Positions 32,162-40,575 of a DNA stretch of 50,948 bases are shown piece after piece. The notes below the pieces were generated by a model that ran no database searches, was not told where the DNA came from, and saw nothing but the letters and a program-made list of their open reading frames with translations. Origin of the DNA: Planctomycetota bacterium (GTDB lineage Bacteria > Planctomycetota > JACOTG01); the NCBI GenBank assembly GCA_016178505.1, contig JACOTG010000044.1:1-50948 (forward strand). The letters are read 5' to 3'. Position 1 is the first letter of the stretch. Each line of letters opens with the position of its first letter. The translations under genes and the position numbers were made by a program.

Positions 32162-33241
32162 CTATGGTTTCTTGGTCGGGTCCTTCGCGCTTTTCGCGAG
32201 GAGCGCGTTCACGGTGCGACCGAGCGCGTCACCGCGAAGACCGATTCGGTAGATCTTGCCCGACGTATCGATGAGGTAGGTCTGCGGAATCGACTGCACG
32301 CCGTAGAGCACCGACACCTCGTTCTTCCAGCCCTTTCCGTCGAAGAACTGCGACCAGGTCATTCCCTTCGACTTGATGAAGTCTTTGAACGCCTGCTCGT
32401 CTTCATCGAGGCTCACGCCGACGATCTCGAACCCTTTGTCGTGGTACTTCTTGTAGGTCGCGATGACGTTCGGGAGTTCCGCGCGGCAAGGGCCGCACCA
32501 TGTCGCCCAGAAGTCGAGCAAGACGACCTTGCCCTTGTACTTGGCGAGCGAAAGGGGCTGTCCCGCGGCGTCCTTGACGTCGAAGGCCTTCGGCTCTTCG
32601 CCGATCATTTCGAGGCTCGCTTTTTTCTGCGCCACGAATTGTTCGATCTGTTGCGCTCCGGGCACCAGCGCAGCCATGCGATCGTAGGTCTTGCGCGCCC
32701 CCTCGATGTCGTCCGCGGCCATGAGCGCCTCGGCCAGCGAGCCGAGCGCATTCAATGCGGAGTTCTTGTCGTCTCCTGCCTTGTCGACGACTTCCTCGTA
32801 CAGCTTCTTCGCGTCCTCGGTCTTGCCGTCGATGTGCGTGAGCGTGGCCGCGAGCCCGAGCTTCACGTCGAGGATCTGCTTGCTCGATCCGAATTCCGTC
32901 ACGAATTGCTCGCCGAACACTTTTGCGTCGGCCCACTGCTCCAGTTCGTTTGCGATGTCCTGAGCCGCAGCGAGCGCCTTTTCCTTGTCCTCGATCTTCC
33001 CCTTCAAGTAGACCTTGAGCGAGGCGAGCTCCTTCGTCCGCGAGTCCTTCTGCGCTTGGTCGCGCTCGTCGGAATAGGCTTGCTGCAGCTCCGACAGGCT
33101 CGCGAACGTGCGCTTCTCGATCGGAGTCGCGGCTGCGGGCTTCGCCGGCACGGCGGCTTTGCCGGCTTGACGCGCATTCGCGGCGGTCGCGGCGAACGGA
33201 ACGATTGCAAGAGCGAACGCGGCAACGACGCGACGATTCAT
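32162..33241 (-). CDS. TlpA-like periplasmic thioredoxin with helical N-terminal domain
   Basis: A 359-residue exported protein with a signal peptide (MNRRVVAAFALAIVPFAATAANA). Residues 45-210 are helical, Lys/Glu-rich and TPR-like. The C-terminal thioredoxin domain (about 215-345) has FWATWCGPCRAELPNV (CxxC at 249-252), VSLDEDEQAF and the cis-Pro loop QSIPQTYLIDTSG. This is the TlpA/ResA redoxin layout used to reduce disulfides or support cytochrome c maturation outside the cytoplasm. Start ATG 33241 has AAAGGAG just upstream. The stop lies 10 bp from the convergent upstream gene. Confidence 0.88.
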   Translation of the reverse strand: MNRRVVAAFALAIVPFAATAANARQAGKAAVPAKPAAATPIEKRTFASLSELQQAYSDERDQAQKDSRTKELASLKVYLKGKIEDKEKALAAAQDIANELEQWADAKVFGEQFVTEFGSSKQILDVKLGLAATLTHIDGKTEDAKKLYEEVVDKAGDDKNSALNALGSLAEALMAADDIEGARKTYDRMAALVPGAQQIEQFVAQKKASLEMIGEEPKAFDVKDAAGQPLSLAKYKGKVVLLDFWATWCGPCRAELPNVIATYKKYHDKGFEIVGVSLDEDEQAFKDFIKSKGMTWSQFFDGKGWKNEVSVLYGVQSIPQTYLIDTSGKIYRIGLRGDALGRTVNALLAKSAKDPTKKP

Positions 33242-33363
33242 CGGTCTCTCCTTTTCTCAGTTCGGACCCGCGTTCCCTCAGCAACGACCAAGAGTCTTCG
33301 GGCCGGATCGGGCGCGGACCATTGTGCTTCGGGGCTTCCGTTTGCTGCAATGACGAAACTCCG

Positions 33364-33951
33364 ATGAACGCATCGAGAACGATTGCACTCGCCGTACTCG
33401 TCGGCGCGGGTTGCGTCAGCCCCGCGCCGATGCCGGGGCCACCGCGCGCCGCGCCGGGCCACGACGTCGACGCTCACGTCGAGATCGCCGTGCCGGCGAG
33501 CGAGATCTATCGAACGCTCACGGAAGGCCCCGGCCTCGCACGTTTCGCAGCCGATCGCGCGACGACGCAGCCGATCGAAGGCGGAGAGTTGGCGCTCGGA
33601 TTCGGCTCCCTCAGCGACGGCGGAGAGCAGGTCGCCGCGCGCGGCATGTTTCTGGCGCTGATTCCACCGAATCGAATCACGTTCCGGATCGTGTATCCGC
33701 CGGAGCTGTGGCGCGCGCGCGGCGTCGAAGTCCCGGACGACCAAATCGTGGTGCACGAGACCGACGTGGTGATTCATGAGACCGGCGCGCGCTCGTCCGA
33801 CGTCTCGGTCACCGACCGAATCGATGCGATCGCGTCGCCCGCCTACGTCGCTGCCGTCAAGAGAACGTGGGCGGAGGCGCTGGCGAACCTGAAGTCCGTC
33901 CTCGAGGGCGGGCCCGACCTTCGGCGAAAGGTGCGCCCGCCAGACGAGTAG
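33364..33951 (+). CDS. Exported SRPBCC/START-like protein
   Basis: A 195-residue protein. An N-terminal signal ends in AVLVGAGCVSP; the Cys suggests a lipoprotein, but Gly rather than Leu at -3 makes a poor lipobox. The mature part resembles SRPBCC/AHSA1 domains: HVEIAVPASEIYRTLTEGPGLARF at the start, a central beta sheet (TFRIVYPP), and a long C-terminal helix KRTWAEALANLKSVLEGG. Such folds bind hydrophobic ligands. No strong ribosome-binding site precedes the ATG at 33364. The stop is 4 bp from the convergent aro gene end, so the gene is isolated. Confidence 0.65.
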   Translation: MNASRTIALAVLVGAGCVSPAPMPGPPRAAPGHDVDAHVEIAVPASEIYRTLTEGPGLARFAADRATTQPIEGGELALGFGSLSDGGEQVAARGMFLALIPPNRITFRIVYPPELWRARGVEVPDDQIVVHETDVVIHETGARSSDVSVTDRIDAIASPAYVAAVKRTWAEALANLKSVLEGGPDLRRKVRPPDE

Positions 33952-33955
33952 CCGA

Positions 33956-35929
33956 TCATCCCTCGACGGCACCGACCGCGATGGCGACCCGCGCAGCGAC
34001 CTCTTCGGGCGTGCCGTCTCCCGCGGTCACGACGAACTGAGCGACCGATCGATAGAGCCCGCCCCGATCGCGCTCGAGCTTCTCGATCTCGCCCTGAAGC
34101 GGCAGGCCGGTGAGCGAGGGCCGCTGCGGGTCGGACTCGAACGTCGGCGCGAGTCGTCGATGCAACACGTCGGCCGCAGCCTCGAGGTAGACGCACGTTG
34201 CGCGATCGACGAGCAGCCGGCGATTGCGTTCGTCGAGAACCACGCCGCCGCCCGCCGCGATGACCTGACCGTCGTGCGCGAGGACTCGCTCGAGTGCATG
34301 GTACTCGCGGTCGCGAAACGCGGGCTCGCCCTCGCGCGCGAAGATCTGCGCGATCGTCATCCCGGCGTCGTTCGCGATCTCGTCGTCGAGGTCGACGAAC
34401 GCGACGCCTCGCGACTCCGCGACGATTCGCCCGACGGTGCTCTTTCCCGAACCGCGAAGTCCCACGAGAACCACGTTTCGCTTCACGAGTCGTTGACGGC
34501 AGGTGTCTCGCATGCGTGCGACATCGGGCTCGCAACCGGTGAAGAGGCGGAATTGGCGCGCCGCTTGGCCCACGAACATCTCGAGGCCGGACTTCACGTG
34601 AAGCCCGCGGGCCCGCGCGTCGCGCAGGAGCCGCGTCTCGACGGGGTTGTAGATCGTGTCGACGACCCAGGCGCCGGGGCGAAGCCGCGCAACGTCGATC
34701 GGCGAGGATTCGACGTGAGGCCACATTCCGAGCGGCGTCGCGTTCACGACCAGGTCTGCCGATTCGAGGGGTAGCGCGTCCCATGCGCACGAGTCGACGC
34801 CGAGGTCCCCCGCCACGGATTGGGATCGCGCGTCCGTTCGCGATCCGACCACGACCCGCGCGCCGTTCCGGCGAAGCGCGAATGCAACCGCGCGGGCCGC
34901 GCCGCCGGCGCCGAGAACGATCGCCGATGCTCCGCGGAGTTCGGGCCCGGCGGCGAGCGCGTCGACGAAGCCCGCCGCGTCGTAGTTCTCGCCGTGCCAG
35001 CGCTCGTCGACGCGAACGATCGTGTTGACCGCCCCGAGCGCTCGCGCCTCGTCGGACACGTGGTCGAGGCGCGCGACCACGGCTTCCTTGTGCGGGATCG
35101 TGACCGAGAATCCGCGAAGATCGAGCGACTCCGCGGCGGCGATAAAATCGTCGAGATCGTTCGTCTCGAACGGAACGTAAACCGCATCGACGTTCCCTTC
35201 GGCGAACTGCTCGTTGTGAATCCACGGGCTCAGGCTGTGGCCGAGCGGCGATCCGAGGATGCCGAAGAGGCGCGTCGACGCCGTGACACTCGACACGCGA
35301 TACGGGCGACGAAGCTCCGCGACGCTCGGTTGGCCGGGCGCCGTTTCTGCCGCATCGACGGCGCCGTAAATCCACGCCGACCCCGCGCGCGCCGCGAGCA
35401 CCCGCGAAAGCAGTCCGTAGCGTCCCATCCCGAACGCGACGCCCGGCACTCGAGCGCGTCGAAACGCGGAAAGAAATGCGGCGAGCTCGCGGAGTGAACG
35501 CGGCGTCACGACGAACTTCCCCATCGCCGCGCCCGACGACCGAGCATCGCGAAAGAAACGCTCCACGACGGAAGCCTCAGGGACGCCCTCGAAATCGTGG
35601 CGCGAGACGATCGTACGCGACGGGTCGAGTCGCGCGCGGGCACCAGGCCAGGCGGCCCATTCCACATCGACCCACTCGACGCCGAGATCGAGCGCACGAG
35701 CGAGAAGGTCAAAGCGTTCGTCCTCGGTCCCCAAGAATCGCCCGCCTTCGTCCCGCGAACGCGCCGTCACGATTGCCGGGCGCGGACGACCGAGCACGAG
35801 CGGCGAAAGCTCCAGCGAGCGCGCGCCGTCGATCCGGAATTCGACGAGGTCCGTCGGGTCGAGCCGACGAGCTTGGGCGAGCGCGGAATCGACGCCCTCG
35901 ACGAAGAGCGAGCCGACGAGCTGCGTCAC
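33956..35929 (-). CDS. aroDEK: Trifunctional shikimate enzyme: AroD-AroE-AroK fusion
   Basis: A 657-residue polypeptide with three complete domains catalysing steps 3, 4 and 5 of the shikimate pathway. Residues 1-218 are type I 3-dehydroquinate dehydratase: VEFRID (30-34), SRHDFEG (His111) and the Schiff-base Lys138 in GKFVVTPRSL, 27 residues from the His as in E. coli, then AETAPGQPSVAELR. Residues 220-468 are shikimate dehydrogenase: GSPLGHSLSPWIHN, VTIPHKEA (Lys281), ENYDAAGF (Asp317), VLGAGGAARA, NATPLGM, GLEMFVGQAARQF. Residues 484-657 are shikimate kinase: GLRGSGKST (490-498), VDLDDEI, FRDREYHALE, AAGGGVVL, RPSLTG. No motif is missing. Frame is continuous with no frameshift. ATG 35929 overlaps the upstream DUF2520 stop as ATGA. 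DHQ-SDH fusions are known in plants and chlamydiae; adding kinase in this order is unusual. Confidence 0.93.
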   Translation of the reverse strand: MTQLVGSLFVEGVDSALAQARRLDPTDLVEFRIDGARSLELSPLVLGRPRPAIVTARSRDEGGRFLGTEDERFDLLARALDLGVEWVDVEWAAWPGARARLDPSRTIVSRHDFEGVPEASVVERFFRDARSSGAAMGKFVVTPRSLRELAAFLSAFRRARVPGVAFGMGRYGLLSRVLAARAGSAWIYGAVDAAETAPGQPSVAELRRPYRVSSVTASTRLFGILGSPLGHSLSPWIHNEQFAEGNVDAVYVPFETNDLDDFIAAAESLDLRGFSVTIPHKEAVVARLDHVSDEARALGAVNTIVRVDERWHGENYDAAGFVDALAAGPELRGASAIVLGAGGAARAVAFALRRNGARVVVGSRTDARSQSVAGDLGVDSCAWDALPLESADLVVNATPLGMWPHVESSPIDVARLRPGAWVVDTIYNPVETRLLRDARARGLHVKSGLEMFVGQAARQFRLFTGCEPDVARMRDTCRQRLVKRNVVLVGLRGSGKSTVGRIVAESRGVAFVDLDDEIANDAGMTIAQIFAREGEPAFRDREYHALERVLAHDGQVIAAGGGVVLDERNRRLLVDRATCVYLEAAADVLHRRLAPTFESDPQRPSLTGLPLQGEIEKLERDRGGLYRSVAQFVVTAGDGTPEEVAARVAIAVGAVEG

Positions 35930-36813
35930 GTCGCGCAGCCGCTCGCGAGCAAGCGTCTCAGTGTCGCGCCGGCTTCGGCGCTCAGCGTCCCTTTCGCGAC
36001 ACCGAGATCGATCTGGCGAGTCGCGAGGACCTCGTAGAAGCGCAAGAGGTCGGGCGCTTCGCGGCGGAGTGCGTCGACGTGAGCGCTGACGATGTCGACG
36101 TCTCCGCGCGCGATCGGACCGGTGAGCGCCTGCGGAAGTCCGATCGTCGCGAGGTTCTCGAGCGTGCCGCGCCCGAGTGGCACGAGCGCGGCGAGCGCCT
36201 GCGCACGCGATACGCCGGCCTTTTCGAGGAGATCGACGGCAGACGCCGCGAGCGTCACGATCCCGTTCGACAGCACCGCAGCACCCGCGTGGTAGAGGAC
36301 CTTTCCCTCGGTGCGAATCGAAACGCCGATCCCTCCGACGTCGGCGGCGAGCGTGAGAGCCACGTCGATCGCCTCGCCTTCACAGAAGAAGTACGAACCG
36401 GCGATCTGAGCTACGGCCTCCTCGCGGCGTGCAAAACTCTGCAGCGGATGCATCGACGCGGTCTTCGCTCCGCGGCGTCGCACGGGCGCGAGGACGTCGC
36501 TCGAGAGAGCACCGCTGACGTGGATCACGCTGGTGCTCGGCCGAAGTCCCGGCGACGAAGCGAGCGCTTCGGCAATGGCGCCGATTGCGCGATCGGGAGT
36601 CGTGACGAGCACGATGTCCGCGCCGGCGGCGGCCGCAACGTCGCCGGCCCGGCCCGCGCCGACGAAATCGACCGCGGCAGCGGAAGAGTCCGCCCGGCGA
36701 CTCGAGACGACGTCGATCGAATAGCCGCTTTCGCAGAGCCTCCGTGCCAGCGCGGATCCGACGACCCCGGCGCCCACGACGCTCACCGTCCGCCGCGCGC
36801 CGCTGCTTTTCAT
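35926..36813 (-). CDS. Rossmann-fold DUF2520 oxidoreductase
   Basis: A 295-residue protein. Residues 8-35 are a dinucleotide-binding site (VSVVGAGVVGSALARRLCESG), followed by ADIVLVTTPDRAIG and VIHVSGALSSDVLAP. The C-terminal helical DUF2520 domain begins near 165 (LYHAGAAVLSNGIVTLAASAVDLLEKAG) and includes LGRGTLENLATIGLPQALTGPIARGD. The family resembles ketopantoate/6-phosphogluconate-type reductases. panC lies a few genes upstream on the same strand and no panE is visible, so an alternative ketopantoate reductase is a possible role, but this is inference. Translationally coupled to the aro fusion. A terminator precedes it; a weak TTGACG-17-TCTGTT at about 36890-36918 is the only nearby promoter candidate. 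Confidence 0.82.
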   Translation of the reverse strand: MKSSGARRTVSVVGAGVVGSALARRLCESGYSIDVVSSRRADSSAAAVDFVGAGRAGDVAAAAGADIVLVTTPDRAIGAIAEALASSPGLRPSTSVIHVSGALSSDVLAPVRRRGAKTASMHPLQSFARREEAVAQIAGSYFFCEGEAIDVALTLAADVGGIGVSIRTEGKVLYHAGAAVLSNGIVTLAASAVDLLEKAGVSRAQALAALVPLGRGTLENLATIGLPQALTGPIARGDVDIVSAHVDALRREAPDLLRFYEVLATRQIDLGVAKGTLSAEAGATLRRLLASGCAT

Positions 36814-36847
36814 GGCGTGATTGAAGAGAACGCGGGACGAAAAAACA

Positions 36848-36878
36848 ATCGCCCGCACGTTCGATTCGTGCGGGCGAT
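36848..36878 (-). terminator. Intrinsic terminator of the psd-to-spoVG operon
   Basis: A perfect 12-bp stem (ATCGCCCGCACG with its complement, 7-nt loop) is followed on the minus strand by TGTTTTTT. It ends transcripts arriving from spoVG (stop at 36908) before the DUF2520 gene. Confidence 0.85.
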
Positions 36879-36907
36879 GGAAAACAGAGGATCGACTGTC
36901 GGCGCCG

Positions 36908-37459
36908 TCAATCCATCCCGGCGGCACGTGAACGCGGATCCGAGGCCTTCTCGGACACCCCGTTCGAGCGCGATTCGATGACGGGACGTCCACGGAACGG
37001 AGTCGTCGGCTCCTCGAGGGCTTCGACGTCGAAATCGTCGAGGTCCGGCAGAGGGTGGAGCTCCTGCGGAACGTATCCGGGCTCGTGACTCCGTTCGACT
37101 TCGCGGTGGAATGCATCGAGGATGCGCTTCTGGAAGCGCTCGCGACACGCCGCGTGCACTGGATGAGCGATGTCGGCGTGCAGCCGCGCGCGGCCGCGTT
37201 CGTCCTTGCTCGCACGATTCGGCGCGAGCGACGCACCGCAGTCGTTGCAGAACGCCGCGCGAAGGTGGTTTTTGCCACCGCATCGACCGCAGCGATCTGC
37301 GAGCTTGCGGCTCGGCATGGCGACGAACGCACCATGCGCGCCGCCGATGATCTTCAAGTCCCGGATGACGAAATCGTCGTCCAGGGTGATGCTGCAAAAC
37401 GCCTGGAGCTTGTCCCGGCGGTTTTCGATCAGCTTGATCCTGACCTCGGTGATCTCCAC
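36908..37459 (-). CDS. spoVG: SpoVG-family regulator with inserted zinc ribbon
   Basis: A 183-residue protein. The first 50 residues are classic SpoVG ([44 protein letters not shown]). Where the Bacillus protein continues straight to its DIAHP motif, this one inserts about 40 residues with a four-cysteine zinc ribbon, [21 protein letters not shown], before [22 protein letters not shown]-terminal acidic/proline-rich tail follows (about 130-183). SpoVG binds nucleic acid and regulates envelope or division genes; the ribbon could add RNA or DNA contacts. The ATG lies inside the 3' end of ispE (31-bp overlap), and ispE is also linked to spoVG in Bacillus. Last gene of the operon, before a strong terminator. 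Confidence 0.9.
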   Translation of the reverse strand: MEITEVRIKLIENRRDKLQAFCSITLDDDFVIRDLKIIGGAHGAFVAMPSRKLADRCGRCGGKNHLRAAFCNDCGASLAPNRASKDERGRARLHADIAHPVHAACRERFQKRILDAFHREVERSHEPGYVPQELHPLPDLDDFDVEALEEPTTPFRGRPVIESRSNGVSEKASDPRSRAAGMD

Positions 37460-38412
37460 GACCCTTCTCCTTCTCCGGCTGTTCCGGCCCCCGGAGCGAG
37501 CTCCGCTGGCTCGCTCGTTGCGACGCAGGTCATCCCTATCCCTAAATCGATGATGCGATCGAGTGTGTGACGCTCCTCCTTTCCGGCCCCGCAGACGAAG
37601 TAGAGCGCCGATCCGCTTCCGGTGACGCGAACCGGGGTAGAGACGATCGATTGGAGGCGGTGCTGCGCCGAGCGGATGATCGGATAGCGATCGATGACGA
37701 CCGATTCGAGTCGATTGAAGAGATGACCACCGATTTCACTCGGATTCCCACTAGCCAGAACAGCGGTGAGCATCTTATGGCCCCCCGCGGAGCGTGTCAA
37801 CGAAGGAAGGGTGTCATAAATCTCTTTGGTGGAAACGAATTGTGCCGGAACGATGACGACGAACGAGAGCTTCCGAGGACACGGGATCGGCTCGACGATT
37901 TCGCCGCGGCCACGAACGAGTGCCGTCCCACCGCGCAGGAAAAATGGGACGTCCGAGCCGATGGCCGCCGCAGCGTCGAGCAACGCTTCGGGTCGTGAAT
38001 CGAGTCCGAGAAGGCGCGAGCCAGCGACGAGCACGGCCGCCGCGTCGCTCGAACCGCCACCGAGGCCGGACCCCGCAGGAATCCCCTTTCGCAGACGAAC
38101 GCGAAGGCCGGCCCCTCGCGGAGCCCGCGCGAGCACGGCCTCGGCCGCACGATGTGCGAGGTTTTCGGGACCCGAGGGAACGTTGGCACCGGCAGTCGAG
38201 GTTGCGCACGAGAATTCGACGCCGTTTCCGGCGGCGATCACCTCGACCTGGTCCGCGAGAACGTCCCCCTCACCGTCGACTCCGACGATCGAGTGAAAGA
38301 TCGACTCGATCTCATGGAATCCGTCGGGTCGATCACCGAGCACCTCGAGCCACAGGTTCAATTTCGCCGGAACCCGCACGCGGAATCCGCCGGCGATCGC
38401 GTCGAGTCGCAT
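37429..38412 (-). CDS. ispE: 4-diphosphocytidyl-2-C-methyl-D-erythritol kinase
   Basis: A 327-residue GHMP kinase of the MEP isoprenoid pathway. It has [24 protein letters not shown] at the N-terminus, the phosphate loop [37 protein letters not shown] and the third motif [12 protein letters not shown]. Lys and Asp of the active site (PAKLN, SDVPF) are present. The C-terminal 30 residues ([19 protein letters not shown]) are a Gly/Ser tail, part of which overlaps the spoVG start. The ATG overlaps the panC stop as TGATG, showing translational coupling. It makes 4-diphosphocytidyl-methylerythritol 2-phosphate for isoprenoids, including the menaquinone side chain implied by mqnA. Confidence 0.93.
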   Translation of the reverse strand: MRLDAIAGGFRVRVPAKLNLWLEVLGDRPDGFHEIESIFHSIVGVDGEGDVLADQVEVIAAGNGVEFSCATSTAGANVPSGPENLAHRAAEAVLARAPRGAGLRVRLRKGIPAGSGLGGGSSDAAAVLVAGSRLLGLDSRPEALLDAAAAIGSDVPFFLRGGTALVRGRGEIVEPIPCPRKLSFVVIVPAQFVSTKEIYDTLPSLTRSAGGHKMLTAVLASGNPSEIGGHLFNRLESVVIDRYPIIRSAQHRLQSIVSTPVRVTGSGSALYFVCGAGKEERHTLDRIIDLGIGMTCVATSEPAELAPGAGTAGEGEGSWRSPRSGSS

Positions 38413-39290
38413 CAGAATAGTCCTGCGTTCGGACGACCTCGCCCGCCGAGGACGACGTTGTCGATGAGGCGCGTCGTGCCCACGTGGGCGGCAATCGCCG
38501 CGAGCGCGCGCGAGCCGGCAGCGACTTGCTCGACGTCCCGGAGATCCTGGAGAGACGCGACCTCGGCGTATTGGAGCCGAACGCCGGGTTCGCCCTCGAC
38601 CTCGCCGCGAAGCGTGGAACGCAGCACGTCTCCGCGATGCTCGCCGCCGTCGAACGCTGCCTCGACGGCGCGCAGCGCTCGGCTGAGTGCCAGCGCGCGT
38701 CGACGATCGTCGGGCGAGAGATAGCGGTTGCGGCTGCTCATCGCGAGACCGTCCGGTTCTCGGACCGTTTCAACGGCCCGCACGACGACCCCGAGATCGA
38801 GGTCTCGCGCCATCCGGTGGATCATCAGGACTTGCTGCGCATCTTTTTGTCCGAAGAACGCGACGTTCGGTTGCACGATGCCGAAGAGCTTGGTCACGAC
38901 CGTGAGCACGCCGCGAAAATGACCGGGACGAAACGCGCCGCACAACCGCGTCGACAAGTCGTCCTGCACGACGGCCGTCTCGAACCCGCGCGGATAGAGA
39001 TCCGTGTGCTCCGGACAGAAGAGCGCTGCGACGGGAAGCGACGCGAGCCGTCGCGCGTCACCGTCGAGGTCGCGTGGGTATCGCTCGAAATCTTCGCCGG
39101 GTCCGAACTGGAGCGGGTTCACGAAGATGCTCACGACGACGGCATCGGATTCCTCTGCGGCGCGGCGCACGAGAGTGACGTGGCCTTCGTGCAGCGCTCC
39201 CATCGTCGGAACCAAACCGATTCGCCGTCCCGCTGCCCGCGCTTCGCGCGCGAAGCGTTGCATCGATTCCGCAGAGTCGATGCGCTTCAC
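38412..39290 (-). CDS. panC: Pantoate--beta-alanine ligase
   Basis: A 292-residue protein of the PanC family, which joins pantoate and beta-alanine with ATP to make pantothenate. Conserved blocks are LVPTMGALHEGHVTLVRRA (HIGH-like), VVSIFVNPLQFGPGEDFERYPR, GHFRGVLTVVTKLF, AFFGQKDAQQVLMI, and AMSSRNRYLSPDDR (KMSKS-like). GTG 39290 overlaps the folK stop as GTGA, and no earlier start would preserve the family N-terminus (RIDSAESMQRF). Within the chain psd-pssA-folK-panC-ispE-spoVG. panB and panD are not in the window. Confidence 0.94.
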   Translation of the reverse strand: MKRIDSAESMQRFAREARAAGRRIGLVPTMGALHEGHVTLVRRAAEESDAVVVSIFVNPLQFGPGEDFERYPRDLDGDARRLASLPVAALFCPEHTDLYPRGFETAVVQDDLSTRLCGAFRPGHFRGVLTVVTKLFGIVQPNVAFFGQKDAQQVLMIHRMARDLDLGVVVRAVETVREPDGLAMSSRNRYLSPDDRRRALALSRALRAVEAAFDGGEHRGDVLRSTLRGEVEGEPGVRLQYAEVASLQDLRDVEQVAAGSRALAAIAAHVGTTRLIDNVVLGGRGRPNAGLF

Positions 39291-39781
39291 GTGCGCGGGT
39301 TCGCCGCAAGCGCGGCGAGTAGGTCGGCGATGGAGCAGCCCGCGAGAGGATGCCGGAAATCCGCGGCGATCTCGGCCAGCGGCTCCAGGACGAAGCGGCG
39401 CTCGGTCATCCGCGGGTGGGGAACGACGAGGCCGGGTTCGTCGATGACGAGATCGTCGACGAGCAGGAGATCGAGGTCGATCGTGCGCGGGCCATTTCGT
39501 TCGGCTCGGACCCGCCCGAGTCCACGCTCGATCGCGAGCAGCACGTCGAGCAGTCGTCGGGGAGTCAACGTCGTTCGTACCTCGCACGCTCCATTCAGGT
39601 AGCGCGGCTGAGGAGGCCCATCTTTGGGTACGGGATCCGTTTCGACGAATCGCGAGCGACTCACGAGCCTGACGCCGGGAGTGGCCGCGATGGCGGCGAG
39701 GGCGCAATCGAGGTGTCGCTCCCGTTCACCGAGATTGCCGCCGAGCGCGATGAACGCCCGATGCTCGATGGGGCTCACCAT
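39287..39781 (-). CDS. folK: Hydroxymethyldihydropterin pyrophosphokinase
   Basis: A 164-residue FolK, catalysing pyrophosphate transfer from ATP to 6-hydroxymethyl-dihydropterin in folate synthesis. Signature elements are FIALGGNLGERERHLDCAL, SRFVETDPV, LNGACEVRTTLTPRRLLDVLLAIE and NGPRTIDLDLLLVDD followed by VVPHPRMTERRFVLEPLAEI. ATG 39781 overlaps the pssA stop (ATGGTGA); the next codon GTG could also initiate. FolB and FolP are not adjacent, so the gene's place between phospholipid and pantothenate genes is a mixed housekeeping operon. Confidence 0.93.
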   Translation of the reverse strand: MVSPIEHRAFIALGGNLGERERHLDCALAAIAATPGVRLVSRSRFVETDPVPKDGPPQPRYLNGACEVRTTLTPRRLLDVLLAIERGLGRVRAERNGPRTIDLDLLLVDDLVIDEPGLVVPHPRMTERRFVLEPLAEIAADFRHPLAGCSIADLLAALAANPRT

Positions 39782-40575
39782 TCGACCCCATGCCGGAGCC
39801 GGCGACGATTCTTCAGCCATCGGTGTGCGACGACGCCGGGACCTAGGAGGAGGTACCCGTAGAACGCGAGCGCCAGCGCGTACTCCTTGAGGAGCAAGCC
39901 GACGACGATCATGAACACGACTTCCGCGACCTGTGCGAACGGCTGTCGTCCGCGAAGGACCTTGTTCAAGAGGTGCGCGTACGGCACGCGGCTCACCATG
40001 AGAAGGGCGAGCACGGGCAAGAGGAAGGGCAGCGCGCGGGCGATCCACATCGGTCGATCCGACGGATCGAAAGTGAGATAGAGGATCGCCGTCGACGCGA
40101 CGACGCCGGCAGCTGCGGGAGACGGGAGGCCGCGGAAATAGCCCGTCCCCTCTTCGGGCGATTGGTGCTCGACGTTGTATCGCGCGAGCCGAAGCGCGGT
40201 GCACGCGACATAGAGCCCGGAGACGCTTAGCAGCAGGCGCGGATGCAAGAGCGGCCCCTCGACCGAGAGAGCCGCCTCCACGATCACCTTGGCGATGAGC
40301 GCCGGAGCGACTCCGAAGCTCACCACGTCCGCGAGCGAGTCGAGCTCCGCGCCGAAGACGCTCGTGCCGCGCGTGAGGCGCGCCACTTTGCCGTCCAACG
40401 CGTCGAAGAGCATCGCCAGGAACACGAGCCATGCGGCGGTCACGAGCTTGCGGCTCGCTCGACCGAGATCGGCGAATGACTCGGAATCTGCGACGAGAGC
40501 GATCGCGACGAACCCCATGCTGAGGTTTCCGAGCGTGAGCAGCGTCGGAAGAACCGAGATGCGTTTCAACGTCAT
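39775..40575 (-). CDS. pssA: CDP-diacylglycerol--serine O-phosphatidyltransferase
   Basis: A 266-residue membrane protein with six or more hydrophobic helices. The CDP-alcohol phosphatidyltransferase motif DG-x2-AR-x8-G-x3-D-x3-D reads DGKVARLTRGTSVFGAELDSLAD (split here as DGKVAR, GAELD, SLAD; about 61-83). The N-terminus ISVLPTLLTLGNLSMGFVAI is typical of type II bacterial PssA. Product phosphatidylserine is the substrate of the upstream gene psd, so both steps to phosphatidylethanolamine are co-transcribed. The ATG overlaps the psd stop as ATGA. Confidence 0.93.
   Translation of the reverse strand: MTLKRISVLPTLLTLGNLSMGFVAIALVADSESFADLGRASRKLVTAAWLVFLAMLFDALDGKVARLTRGTSVFGAELDSLADVVSFGVAPALIAKVIVEAALSVEGPLLHPRLLLSVSGLYVACTALRLARYNVEHQSPEEGTGYFRGLPSPAAAGVVASTAILYLTFDPSDRPMWIARALPFLLPVLALLMVSRVPYAHLLNKVLRGRQPFAQVAEVVFMIVVGLLLKEYALALAFYGYLLLGPGVVAHRWLKNRRRLRHGVEW

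Noticed and set aside
33205..33363. Upstream extension of the START-like protein
   Set aside because: The extra residues overlap the tlpA-like gene start and lack protein-like composition; ATG 33364 opens a signal peptide.
36890..36918. TTGACG-17-TCTGTT as promoter of the DUF2520/aro operon
   Set aside because: The -10 is poor and the transcript would pass through the strong terminator at 36848-36878, so it is not listed as a feature.
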